NCBI GenBank assembly: GCA_038234815.1
Contig: JBBQSU010000085.1
Location: 1-16,398 of the forward strand
Length of the DNA: 16,398 nt
Source: JBBQSU01 sp038234815
GTDB taxonomy: Bacteria > Planctomycetota > Phycisphaerae > Tepidisphaerales > Tepidisphaeraceae
Reading direction: 5' to 3'
The position numbers were made by a program, and so were the translations under genes. Each line of letters opens with the position of its first letter. Position 1 is the first letter of the stretch. Below, piece after piece: positions 1-7,703 of the stretch. The notes beneath the pieces were generated by a model, which was given only the letters and a program-made list of their open reading frames with translations, was not told the origin of the DNA and searched no databases.

Positions 1-276
1 TGGGAAATCGGTGCCGGATCGACCGGCCCGATCGTGATTGAGCGAAACGTTTTTTCGGAGACCGATACCCCGCCAGTGGTCATCTCGGTCACGTCGGCAG
101 TCGTCCCCGGCGTCATCACGTCGGGTCAAATCACCGTGCGAGACAACACGGGCACGCTGACGACGGCGGGCAAGCCGTTCGTGCGATTGAACGGCTGGAA
201 GCTGACGGACCATCCCGGCATCCAGGTGACCGGGTCGGACAATATTTTGAACGGCAAGCCGGGAGGTGTGGCGTGA
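1..276 (+). CDS. 3' end of an unrecognised protein, cut by the window edge
   Basis: The frame is open from base 1 to the TGA at 274-276, giving 91 visible codons. A GTG at 34 could be a start, but the frame continues in the same style upstream of it, so the gene most likely begins outside the window. The visible part is rich in Val, Thr, Ser and Gly (for example VISVTSAVVPGV), suggesting beta structure, and ends in LNGKPGGVA. No family was recognised. Its last four bases overlap the GTG start of the tail-fibre-like gene (GTGA), so the two are probably translationally coupled and this may also be a tail or baseplate component. That role is inferred from position only. Confidence 0.55.
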   Translation, partial: WEIGAGSTGPIVIERNVFSETDTPPVVISVTSAVVPGVITSGQITVRDNTGTLTTAGKPFVRLNGWKLTDHPGIQVTGSDNILNGKPGGVA

Positions 277-2609
277 TTAAAATCAATACATTGGTCCCTA
301 GGTTTTTTGGTGCATCCGCATGGTATGACGCGACGAACTCCGCGACATTGTGGCAGGATACCGCGCGAACATCCGCCGTGACGACTAGCGGGCAGACGGT
401 CAAGACGTGGGACGACTTGAGCGGGAACGCAAATCACCTGTCCGGCGCGTCGGCGTGGCCTACCTACCTATCGAGCGGCATCAACTCCGTACCTGCGGTC
501 AATTTCAACGGCTCGCAGCAACTTACGCGAGCGGGCTTCTGGACCTCCGCGTTTGACACCGCTCTGACGGTTTATGCCGTCCTCGCCGGCGGCGATTCGG
601 GCACACACATTTGGTTATCGAACAGCACGTCCACATTCGACATGTCCCATAACGGTGCGAGCCAGATTGATGGCGTTTACGCGCCCGGAATAACGGGCGA
701 CGGTGGAACACCCAATTCGGCAGCTTTGCCGTTCACCCACAATCCGATGATTGTGTCCTTCGCGTTCAACGGATCGCAGACGCGATATACCCGCATATTT
801 TCCACCTGGCGGGGCGGGAACATGGCACTCAGGGATCGGTACGCTACACACGGAGGCACACTTAACATCGCCGGTAATATGCACGTCGGATCGTTTGCGG
901 GCAGCTTTGGCCACCTCGGCAAAATTGGCGAACTAATCATTGTCAATCGAATGGTGTCCGACGGCGAGGACGCGGTGATATTTGACTGGCTGGCGAACAA
1001 GTGGGCCATTCAGCCCGGCCAGTACGTGCTGTGTGTCGGGGACAGTCTGACGGATACCGTGAACGGTGGTTCTTCGACCGACTACCCCACATTGATGCAA
1101 GCTGCTCTCGGTGCGTCATACGTCGTGGAAAAATCGGCCTACGGCGGGCGAGTGCTGCGCCAGATGTTTTGCGAGACGGGGCGAGTAGACGCATGGCGGG
1201 CTTGGTCGAATTCCACGCCTCCGATTGCGTTTCTCCATCTTGGCGAAAACGATCTGGTGAATTACTCGAACAGCGCCGCCACGAACTACGCGCAGATTCG
1301 CCAAGCCGCGCTGATGCTCGGGCAGCAGGGCTACCGTGTCATCGTCTGCACGCCGACGCCGACCGTCAGCGTGAACGAGACGATTCGGCAGCAACAGATA
1401 GCATTGCAGCGAGCCGGTTGGCGGGATCATGCCGTCGGACTTTGTGATTTTGCCGCAGACAGCAGAATCGGAGCCGCCGGCGCGAACACAAACGAAACGT
1501 ATTTTCAAGCCGATCACGTTCACTACAACGCGGCTGGATGCGCCGTGCAATCGGAAGTGGCACTGGCGGCGCTTACCGCCGCGATGGCGACGATAGACAC
1601 GGTCGATACGTCTTTCCAGCTCTACACCGACCAAGCCGCAGTGCTTGCCGCGGCATCCTGCATCATCCGCACGGCGGACGGCGGAGTGACGATCCTTGGG
1701 CAATCCGGCACGTTCAATCTTTCGACGGATCAGGCAGCGCAGCGAGCGGGGCAACTGTGGACGGACATCGCCGAGGTGAACTCGAACCAATCCAAAATCC
1801 AATTCGGCGAAACGGTGCTTACCGGCTCGGACGCGGGCACGCTGCCCGCACTGCTCACCATTGAGGACGTGCAAACGGCTCTTACCAATCAGGGCTACAC
1901 CGAAGGGCGAGGCGCGAATCTCGACAATCTCAATGCGGCGGTCAGCAGCTGCCTGACCACGCTCGGCACGACTGCCCCGGCCAACTGGATCGACGCCGCA
2001 AGCGTCAAGGCCGACGCGGTGGCGAAAATGCAGGCGGGACTGAGCACTCTCACGGCGGCGCAGGTCTGGGACTACCTCACCAGTGCGGCGACCACCGCAG
2101 GCAGCATCGGCAAACGGATCGTGGATTTCATCACAACGCTTGCTTATCCGACGCCGACTGAAATCAGCGACCGCATTGAACGTGCGGGTGGAATGTTGGC
2201 TGGGCTTGGTAGTCCGATGCAGGCTGACACGCCCGTAGAACTGACTGCGGCCTATGACGCGGCCAAGAATGCTGCGAGCGAGACCAACGCGACAAACAAC
2301 AAAAACGCGATTATCGCAGCCGTGGAAACGGGTGGTGGGGGCGGGGATGGCGACGTAGTGGTGAACCACAACTATGGTGGGACCGATGCACTACGGATTA
2401 CCGAAGGTGGTATCCCAAAAGACGGCGCCGTTATTCGCGCCTACGTGGCCAGCGCGTACGATGCTGGCTCGTATAGTGCGATAGCCAAAGCCGTGACAGG
2501 ATCGGACGGACGCTGGATCACTCCGATGATGCTCGACCCCGATGCTTACGTTTTGGTCATCACTTCGGTCGGTACGCAAGTATCCATCGCACGGATTACC
2601 GTTACTTAA
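273..2609 (+). CDS. Tail-fibre/tailspike-like protein with lectin-like and SGNH/GDSL esterase domains
   Basis: A 778-residue protein starting at GTG 273, preceded by a good ribosome site (GGGAGG, 261-266). Residues ~10-245 read like a concanavalin/LamG-type beta sandwich (WYDATNSAT, then WDDLSGNANHLSG, then AVNFNGSQQL). Residues ~250-450 carry SGNH hydrolase blocks: GDSL at 256-259 with nucleophile Ser258, GEND at 324-327, and DHVH at 414-417 with Asp414 and His417 completing the triad. All catalytic residues are present. A helical linker region follows, then a poly-Gly stretch (687-691), then a C-terminal domain (~700-778) resembling a carboxypeptidase-regulatory or Ig-like fold. Enzymes of this family remove acyl groups from carbohydrates, so a phage version at the tail tip could de-acetylate capsule or O-antigen. 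No signal peptide is visible. Assignment as a receptor-binding fibre is inference from the domain mix and phage context; the esterase call is firmer. Confidence 0.8.
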   Translation: MIKINTLVPRFFGASAWYDATNSATLWQDTARTSAVTTSGQTVKTWDDLSGNANHLSGASAWPTYLSSGINSVPAVNFNGSQQLTRAGFWTSAFDTALTVYAVLAGGDSGTHIWLSNSTSTFDMSHNGASQIDGVYAPGITGDGGTPNSAALPFTHNPMIVSFAFNGSQTRYTRIFSTWRGGNMALRDRYATHGGTLNIAGNMHVGSFAGSFGHLGKIGELIIVNRMVSDGEDAVIFDWLANKWAIQPGQYVLCVGDSLTDTVNGGSSTDYPTLMQAALGASYVVEKSAYGGRVLRQMFCETGRVDAWRAWSNSTPPIAFLHLGENDLVNYSNSAATNYAQIRQAALMLGQQGYRVIVCTPTPTVSVNETIRQQQIALQRAGWRDHAVGLCDFAADSRIGAAGANTNETYFQADHVHYNAAGCAVQSEVALAALTAAMATIDTVDTSFQLYTDQAAVLAAASCIIRTADGGVTILGQSGTFNLSTDQAAQRAGQLWTDIAEVNSNQSKIQFGETVLTGSDAGTLPALLTIEDVQTALTNQGYTEGRGANLDNLNAAVSSCLTTLGTTAPANWIDAASVKADAVAKMQAGLSTLTAAQVWDYLTSAATTAGSIGKRIVDFITTLAYPTPTEISDRIERAGGMLAGLGSPMQADTPVELTAAYDAAKNAASETNATNNKNAIIAAVETGGGGGDGDVVVNHNYGGTDALRITEGGIPKDGAVIRAYVASAYDAGSYSAIAKAVTGSDGRWITPMMLDPDAYVLVITSVGTQVSIARITVT

Positions 2610-2620
2610 AGGAAAATGAC

Positions 2621-2893
2621 ATGATTTCTTCTGGTGAAACAGCCGTCGCCACTGCCAGCAATGCGTCGGTTACGCTAATCGCCGCCGTTGCCGGCCAGTT
2701 TTTTCAGCAACTCGTAATCGTCAACGAAGGGTCGGTTGCTGGATATTTTTCAATCGACGGCGGTGCGACGTGGGGGCGGCTCCCGGCTTCGGCGCGGCTC
2801 GACCTGTCCGTGCGAATCGAGAATCAGGCGGTGACGATCAAGCGCATCACCGACGGGAGCAACTTGGCAGACGTCTACGGGTTCATGCTCTAA
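2621..2893 (+). CDS. Small beta-rich phage protein, unknown function
   Basis: A 90-residue protein with ATG at 2621 and ribosome site AAGGA (2609-2613) seven bases upstream. The sequence alternates hydrophobic and polar residues (VTLIAAVAGQFFQQLVIVN, then GYFSIDGGATWGRLP), as expected of a small beta sandwich. It has no signal peptide, membrane segment or cysteine-based metal site. I do not recognise a family. Its TAA overlaps the ATG of the Gp36-like gene (TAATG), pointing to coupled translation. Lying between a fibre gene and a connector gene, it is plausibly a small virion or tail-tip accessory protein, but this rests on location alone. Confidence 0.7.
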   Translation: MISSGETAVATASNASVTLIAAVAGQFFQQLVIVNEGSVAGYFSIDGGATWGRLPASARLDLSVRIENQAVTIKRITDGSNLADVYGFML

Positions 2894-3357
2894 TGCCAAT
2901 CGATCTTACCCCGATTTCACCCGACGACGTGACTGGCTACTACGGAAGCCAGGTGGACATGGAAAATGTCTACGGAGACACCAACATCGCCCGCTATTCG
3001 GATATGACCCGATCCGATCCGCCGACAACCAATTTCACGCGCATCCAGGCCGCATCAGACTACGCCGACGGGCAGATAAACGCCTACTTCAGAGATGGCG
3101 CGTTTTCGACTCCGCTGGCATTCATCGATTCCAGTTCGCGCGTCATGGCTCGAAATTGGTACGCGGTGATAGCCGGATCGTGGCTGTATGAATCCAATGG
3201 AATCAGGGACGAGCAGGTGGGCAACAAGTACACCGAGATGGTCAAAAAGGTGTATGCCGAAATGGCTTTGCACAAGAGCGGCATCCGCCGGCTTGGCGTG
3301 CAACGCCGATGGCCGTCACCCACTTCGCCAGTAGGCGGGACGGCCAATGGAAACTGA
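2893..3357 (+). CDS. Gp36-like (DUF1320) head-tail connector protein
   Basis: A 154-residue protein. I chose the ATG at 2893, which overlaps the preceding stop in TAATG; the longer open frame starting at 2770 would lie almost wholly inside the preceding gene and encodes an unconserved Arg-rich tract. The protein fits the Mu gp36/DUF1320 pattern: an N-terminal helix facing YG (17-18), ARYSD (33-37), a central DYADGQINAYF (56-66) followed by a Pro-containing loop, then RNWYAVIAGSWLY (87-99) and a final Lys-rich helix around 112-130. Proteins of this family are thought to sit at the head-tail interface. It ends 11 bases inside the next gene. In Mu the counterpart lies downstream of the capsid gene, so its position ahead of the terminase is unusual. 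Confidence 0.75.
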   Translation: MPIDLTPISPDDVTGYYGSQVDMENVYGDTNIARYSDMTRSDPPTTNFTRIQAASDYADGQINAYFRDGAFSTPLAFIDSSSRVMARNWYAVIAGSWLYESNGIRDEQVGNKYTEMVKKVYAEMALHKSGIRRLGVQRRWPSPTSPVGGTANGN

Positions 3358-3808
3358 CACCAAAAAAAACCGCCAGCCGCCAAAGGAGTACCAATTCCAG
3401 CCTGGGACAAGTGGTAATCCGAAGGGCCGACCCTCTGCCGGAGCGGCAATCCGTGAATGGCTCAATCAGATGCAGGAATGGCCACTCGGCAAAGTCATGG
3501 CCGTTTTGAAGTCAAGAACGGCCTCAGCCAAAAAAAAAGCTGCAGCGCGAGTCTGGCTCCATGCTTGCAGTCAGTCAATGACCAGCGGTGGTTCGCCCAT
3601 CGCCGGGCCTGATTTTGACCGCATCATGGATCGAACTGAAGGCAAGCCGAAGCAGTCCGTCGAATTGACCGGAGACGTGCGCGCCGAACAGACCCGCGTA
3701 ATCATTAAGCAAATTTATGGCAGTCCCGAAGCCCTTGAACGAGCGCTTGATTTGGAGCGCCGCCTCTGTGAGTCCGGCGGGCTTAGCCCGCTTGCTGACA
3801 GCGAATGA
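3347..3808 (+). CDS. DUF5681-type protein, probable small terminase subunit
   Basis: A 153-residue, Lys/Arg-rich protein. Residues 17-29 carry the hallmark FQPGTSGNPKGRP of DUF5681, a family usually encoded next to phage large terminases and likely to act as DNA-recognition small subunit. The middle (about 30-80) is helical and basic; residues ~95-120 read GRTEGKPKQ-like (seen here as DRTEGKPKQSVEL), also common in this family. The start overlaps the Gp36-like gene by 11 bases, and the end overlaps the large terminase frame by up to 92 bases. Two adenine runs (eight at 3362-3369, nine at 3530-3538) fall in Lys codons. The small-terminase role is inferred from family and neighbour; the DUF5681 call is confident. 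Confidence 0.75.
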   Translation: METDTKKNRQPPKEYQFQPGTSGNPKGRPSAGAAIREWLNQMQEWPLGKVMAVLKSRTASAKKKAAARVWLHACSQSMTSGGSPIAGPDFDRIMDRTEGKPKQSVELTGDVRAEQTRVIIKQIYGSPEALERALDLERRLCESGGLSPLADSE

Positions 3809-5222
3809 GCCGTTGGCGTCCGATCGGTTTCTTGTGCCTAGGCACATCGGCCACATCAGCCGGATGATTGCCCGGGCAGTGGCAGGCCACGGACCCGACC
3901 GAATCATGGTGTCGGCACCGCCACGGCACGGCAAGTCGGTGCTGGTGTCGTGGTACACACCGCTTTGGTTCCTGGAGAGGTGGCCGGAAAAAAGCGTGAT
4001 GCTTGGGACGTATTCAGCCGACTTCGCCGCGGAATGGGGTAGGAAGGTACGCAATACCGCAGTCCGCTACGCGGATCGGCTAGACTTGCGATTGTCCGAA
4101 GATTCCCAGGCGGCCGGACGATGGAATACGACCGCTGGCGGTGGAATGATGGCGCAGGGCGTAGGCGGCGGATTCACCGGCAAGCCGGGGCATCTGCTGA
4201 TTTGCGACGACCCGATAAAAAACAGCGACGAAGCCAATTCGGCTGTCTATCGTTCGCGGGTGTGGGATTGGTGGCGATCGACGTACATGAGCCGGTTGGA
4301 GCCGGGTGCCGTCGTCGTCCTGACCATGACCCGGTGGCACGTCGATGACCTCATGGGCCGGATTCTGGCCGACCCGGAACAAGCTAAATTCTGGCAGGTT
4401 GTCAGTCTGCCGGCAATCGCCGAATCGACCGACGAAATAGGCCGCAACGTGGGCGACCCGCTCTGGCCCGAACGATACACGGCCGAAGAACTGCACCGCC
4501 GGCACGTGGAAGTCGGCGATTACGTCTGGAAGGCACTGTATCAACAGAAACCCCCGAACCTAGACGGCGGAAACGTCTACTATGCGTTTCGCTACGCCGA
4601 CTTTCCGGCCGGCAATGTCGATGCGTCAGTCCAGATTGCCGAGGGCGTTCCGCTTGATTTATCGATCGACTTCAACAAGCGCCCCGGCAGCCATGCCGTA
4701 ATCGGCCAGTACCACCGTGACGCCGACGCGGCCACAGCAATAGCCCAGTTGTTCACGCCCAACGGCGTTGCCAAGCACATTGCCCAGGCGTTCGTCCAGT
4801 GGTGGAACACACACAAGCCGGAAGTTCCCCGGGTACACCTGTATGGTGACGCCAGCGGTGGTTCAGGGGTAATGACGGACGGCCAGAGCGCGTGGCAGAC
4901 AGTCCATCGAGAATTGTCGCACGCGGACATTCCGTTTCGGTCGTGGGTGCCGAATCGAAACCCCGGCGTGCATGACCGGGTGGAATCGGTAAACAACGCG
5001 CTCTGTGACGCCGAGGGGAAGCGGAGATATCGGATTCATCCGAGTTGCACCAAGCTCATCATTGACCTGCAAAAAGTGGCGTGGGACAAAGACGATATCG
5101 ATAAGACATCGAACGTCGAACTAAGCCACATGTCGGACGCAGACGGCTACAGAATTTCACAGATTATGAGCGTCCGTGGATCGCATCGCCAGATGTCCGC
5201 AACAGTCGGCTTTTCAACCTAA
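3717..5222 (+). CDS. Terminase large subunit (packaging ATPase and nuclease)
   Basis: Up to 501 residues, the usual size for a phage large terminase. The ATPase half shows a Walker-A-type loop PPRHGKS (68-74) and Walker B LLICDDP (160-166), where one acidic residue is likely catalytic. A threonine-rich coupling motif, VVLTMTRWH, follows. The C-terminal RNase-H-like nuclease shows Asp318 in LSIDFN, Asp378 in LYGDASG, and Asp474/Asp476 in HMSDADGY. It cuts concatemeric DNA and drives it through the portal into the prohead. The start is uncertain: ATG 3717 has no clear ribosome site and overlaps the upstream gene by 92 bases; in-frame GTG 3768 (overlap 41) or TTG 3792 (overlap 17) are alternatives that leave the ATPase core intact. 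The portal ATG follows the stop after two bases. Confidence 0.95.
   Translation: MAVPKPLNERLIWSAASVSPAGLARLLTANEPLASDRFLVPRHIGHISRMIARAVAGHGPDRIMVSAPPRHGKSVLVSWYTPLWFLERWPEKSVMLGTYSADFAAEWGRKVRNTAVRYADRLDLRLSEDSQAAGRWNTTAGGGMMAQGVGGGFTGKPGHLLICDDPIKNSDEANSAVYRSRVWDWWRSTYMSRLEPGAVVVLTMTRWHVDDLMGRILADPEQAKFWQVVSLPAIAESTDEIGRNVGDPLWPERYTAEELHRRHVEVGDYVWKALYQQKPPNLDGGNVYYAFRYADFPAGNVDASVQIAEGVPLDLSIDFNKRPGSHAVIGQYHRDADAATAIAQLFTPNGVAKHIAQAFVQWWNTHKPEVPRVHLYGDASGGSGVMTDGQSAWQTVHRELSHADIPFRSWVPNRNPGVHDRVESVNNALCDAEGKRRYRIHPSCTKLIIDLQKVAWDKDDIDKTSNVELSHMSDADGYRISQIMSVRGSHRQMSATVGFST
3777..3791 (+). other. Small hairpin in the small/large terminase overlap
   Basis: GCGGGC and GCCCGC form a perfect 6-bp stem around a TTA loop. 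It lies within the last codons of the DUF5681 gene, just before in-frame TTG 3792 and after GTG 3768 of the large terminase frame, so it could affect re-initiation. It may equally be chance in GC-rich coding DNA. Confidence 0.35.
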
Positions 5223-5224
5223 AC

Positions 5225-6613
5225 ATGGCTATTCGAGACCTTTTCAAAACCAAGCGGCCCAAGACCGGCGAACAGACGGGCGAGCAAGACCCACGCAAAA
5301 AAGGCGGGCTTTCCGGCGTCACCACCGAAATGCAGATTCCGGGATTCAGGGAGCCGGAAAAGAAGCAGGACTATAAGCTGTACCGGGAAATTTCCTCGCA
5401 TCCGACCGTCGCATTGGTCATGGAGATCGTCAAGTCGCCGATCATCAGCAACGAATGGGCGTGGCATGTCAAAGACGGCACGCCAGATGAATGGTTGCAG
5501 ACGGTCAAGGAAATGCTCGACGGAATGCGGCATCAGGCGATAAATGACGGGTTGCGCGGTCTGGAGTTCGGCTGGGCGGGCTTCGAGAAGGTTTGGAAGG
5601 AAGAAGACGGCTCATTAGTGCTGCAAAGGCTCAAGCCGTTAATTCCCGAGCATACCGAAATCCTCGTGGACCGGGGCGGAAACTTTCGCGGCCTAAAAAA
5701 CGGCGTGGCCGGACGTGACACGATAGAGCTTTTCGATTCAAAGGCTTGGCTTTACACACACAATGCGGAGTTTGGCAACCTGTACGGTCGCTCGCGTCAC
5801 GAAAACATCCGCAATGACTATGACCGCTCGCTGCAAATTGCCGACCGGCTGGCACAATACCTGAAGAAAATCGCCGGGCTGGTGGTGCAGTTGCACTACC
5901 CCGACGGCACGAGCAAGGACGTTGCCGGAGCCGATCGGCCCAACGACTTCATTGCCCAACAGATTCTTGACGCGGTGAGCCAGGGCAAGAGTGTTCGTTT
6001 GCCAAACCTGTTCGCCTCAATGGCTGACCAAGAGCCGCTAAAAGCCGCGGAGCTTGCTGGTAAGTCGCAATGGGTGTTGTCCGCACTGGACATTGGCGGA
6101 AGCGATCATTCCACCGGCCTACTGGCGGCATTGGAGTATATCGATAAGCGGCTGGTTCGCGGTTGGTTGCGCCCGGAGCGATCGGCGATTGAGGGCCAGC
6201 ACGGCACGATGGCTGAGGCGTCAGCGCATACCGACACCGGCATGACGGATAGCGAATTGGTTGACCAGGACTTTGCCAGTCAATTCAATCGCGGGGTGGT
6301 TGACGACGTGCTGGCTATGAATTTCGGGGAGCAGGCCCGCGGTGCCGTGTTCGCGGTGCCGTCACCCATTACGGACGGGACTGCAGCAAACAAAATGAGC
6401 CTTTTGAAGCAGATGCTTTCGGACAAGGCGACATCCGCCAGCGTGGCCGGGAAGATCGACGTGGACGAGATTTTGAAAGACCTTGACATTCCGATGGTCC
6501 AAGGGTCGGAAGGTACGATCAAGATCGAGACGCCCCATCGGACCATCGCCAAACCGGGCGCCACGGACGAACAGATACAGCAGGAACTGTCGCGGTTGAT
6601 GGAAGTGGATTGA
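5225..6613 (+). CDS. Portal protein, DUF935 / Mu gp29-like
   Basis: A 462-residue protein matching the DUF935 portal family in length and pattern. Visible family signatures are HPTVALVMEIVKSPI near residue 60, GLEFGWAGFEKVW (112-124), YTHNAEFGNLYGRS around 177-190 and an NDYDRSLQIADRLAQY helix just after. The dodecameric portal would form the DNA entry vertex, bind the large terminase during packaging and later join the tail. The first ~35 residues are highly charged and Gly-rich and probably disordered. It begins two bases after the terminase stop and precedes the gpF-like gene by 31 bases, the same portal-then-F order as in Mu. Confidence 0.93.
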   Translation: MAIRDLFKTKRPKTGEQTGEQDPRKKGGLSGVTTEMQIPGFREPEKKQDYKLYREISSHPTVALVMEIVKSPIISNEWAWHVKDGTPDEWLQTVKEMLDGMRHQAINDGLRGLEFGWAGFEKVWKEEDGSLVLQRLKPLIPEHTEILVDRGGNFRGLKNGVAGRDTIELFDSKAWLYTHNAEFGNLYGRSRHENIRNDYDRSLQIADRLAQYLKKIAGLVVQLHYPDGTSKDVAGADRPNDFIAQQILDAVSQGKSVRLPNLFASMADQEPLKAAELAGKSQWVLSALDIGGSDHSTGLLAALEYIDKRLVRGWLRPERSAIEGQHGTMAEASAHTDTGMTDSELVDQDFASQFNRGVVDDVLAMNFGEQARGAVFAVPSPITDGTAANKMSLLKQMLSDKATSASVAGKIDVDEILKDLDIPMVQGSEGTIKIETPHRTIAKPGATDEQIQQELSRLMEVD

Positions 6614-6644
6614 GTTTGCGATAATTCACGGCGGCAGCGACAAA

Positions 6645-7670
6645 ATGCCCATCACCATGACCGACATTGAACTTGAAGCCAAGGCCAGGCGGATCGACGC
6701 CGACCGGCGCGCCGTGGAACTCATGGCGTTACTCGCCTTGACGCCGGTAGTCCGCAACGGCCAGCGACATGCGATCCATGCGGTAAGGCTGGGCGTTGAC
6801 CCCGTGCGGGCCGTGCGCGACGTGTATTTCGGCAACAGCGAGATCGGGCAGCCCGGATTAGTGCCGACGTTTGCCGAACTGGCGACTAAGGCCAGCATCA
6901 TCGGGCATCTTCGGACGTACAGCGAGGCACGGGAAAACGAAGATAGTCCCAACGACCTGCGCGGGTTGCGGGCGTGGGTACTGGACCACGACTACCCGAT
7001 GGTCCCGAACATCGAGATTGACCAGGCCCGGGAGAACGACGACCACAAGCACCGCGACGTATGGCTTATGCTGCTGGCCCTGCTGGGCTTGTCAGCAACC
7101 GAGTTTGCAGGCACGCAGAAGGCCGCATTGGCGCAGGCCCGACTAAGAGTCGAAAAGATGATTCCCGGCTTAGCCGATCGGCTGGAGCGTCAGGCGAAGA
7201 TGCGACGGGCGGCGACGGTGGGAACGCCAGAGATATCGGGGCCGGCGTCGTTGCGTCCCTTGATCGACGACGCAAAGGAAGCCTTTAGGGCCAGCGGGAT
7301 GGGCATTGAAAATCCGTGGCTGGCTAATGCGTGGGTGGAGTCGATCGCGGTAAAGGAATATGAAAAAGGGCGGTTCGACGGGTTCAGGAAGCCGCGGGTT
7401 TACGAAACACTATGGGGGTTCCATCGGTGCGCGGTTCTGGACACCAGAACGTCACGAATCTGCCGTGCGTTCGACGGTGTGGTTGCACCGAAAGACGATT
7501 CTTTCTGGCAAACGTGGCAGTTGCCGCTCCATTGGCATTGCCGCAGCGTGAACATTCCCGTCTGGAAATCGACGGCACTTAACGAGCCATCGACCATCGA
7601 GCCGGACGTGACGAATGACGACATCATTGAGTTTTTGAAGTTCGTTGCAAAATTCCGCAGCTACCTTTGA
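6645..7670 (+). CDS. Mu gpF-like minor head morphogenesis protein
   Basis: A 341-residue protein. The C-terminal third carries the Phage_Mu_F signature: VLDTRTSRIC (264-273, Asp266 and Cys273), a DG turn, then LPLHWHCRS (293-301) with His296, His298 and Cys299, a likely metal-supported or structural motif. The N-terminal ~230 residues are mainly helical, with repeated Arg/Ala and Asp/Glu segments. In Mu-type phages this protein is a minor capsid component next to the portal. ATG 6645 is used; ATG 6657 is a close in-frame alternative and neither has a strong ribosome site (GGCGG near 6631). Unlike many relatives, no toxin or protease domain is fused to its C-terminus; the effector-like material is in the following gene instead. 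Confidence 0.88.
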   Translation: MPITMTDIELEAKARRIDADRRAVELMALLALTPVVRNGQRHAIHAVRLGVDPVRAVRDVYFGNSEIGQPGLVPTFAELATKASIIGHLRTYSEARENEDSPNDLRGLRAWVLDHDYPMVPNIEIDQARENDDHKHRDVWLMLLALLGLSATEFAGTQKAALAQARLRVEKMIPGLADRLERQAKMRRAATVGTPEISGPASLRPLIDDAKEAFRASGMGIENPWLANAWVESIAVKEYEKGRFDGFRKPRVYETLWGFHRCAVLDTRTSRICRAFDGVVAPKDDSFWQTWQLPLHWHCRSVNIPVWKSTALNEPSTIEPDVTNDDIIEFLKFVAKFRSYL

Positions 7671-7703
7671 CCGTGCTATCGAGAAGTTCAACTCAAATTT
7701 CCA

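Noticed and set aside
1116..2369. Minus-strand 417-codon open frame antisense to the fibre gene
   Set aside because: It is Arg/His-rich, shows no family pattern, and lies wholly opposite a gene with intact SGNH motifs; such antisense frames are expected in GC-rich DNA.
2770..2892. Longer N-terminus for the Gp36-like protein
   Set aside because: It would lie inside the preceding 90-codon gene and adds an Arg-rich tract atypical of DUF1320; the TAATG overlap at 2893 is the natural start.
3530..3538. Nine-adenine run as a programmed frameshift joining small and large terminase
   Set aside because: Shifting into the large-terminase frame meets a stop at 3579, and the other shift stops soon after, near 3611, so no fusion results.
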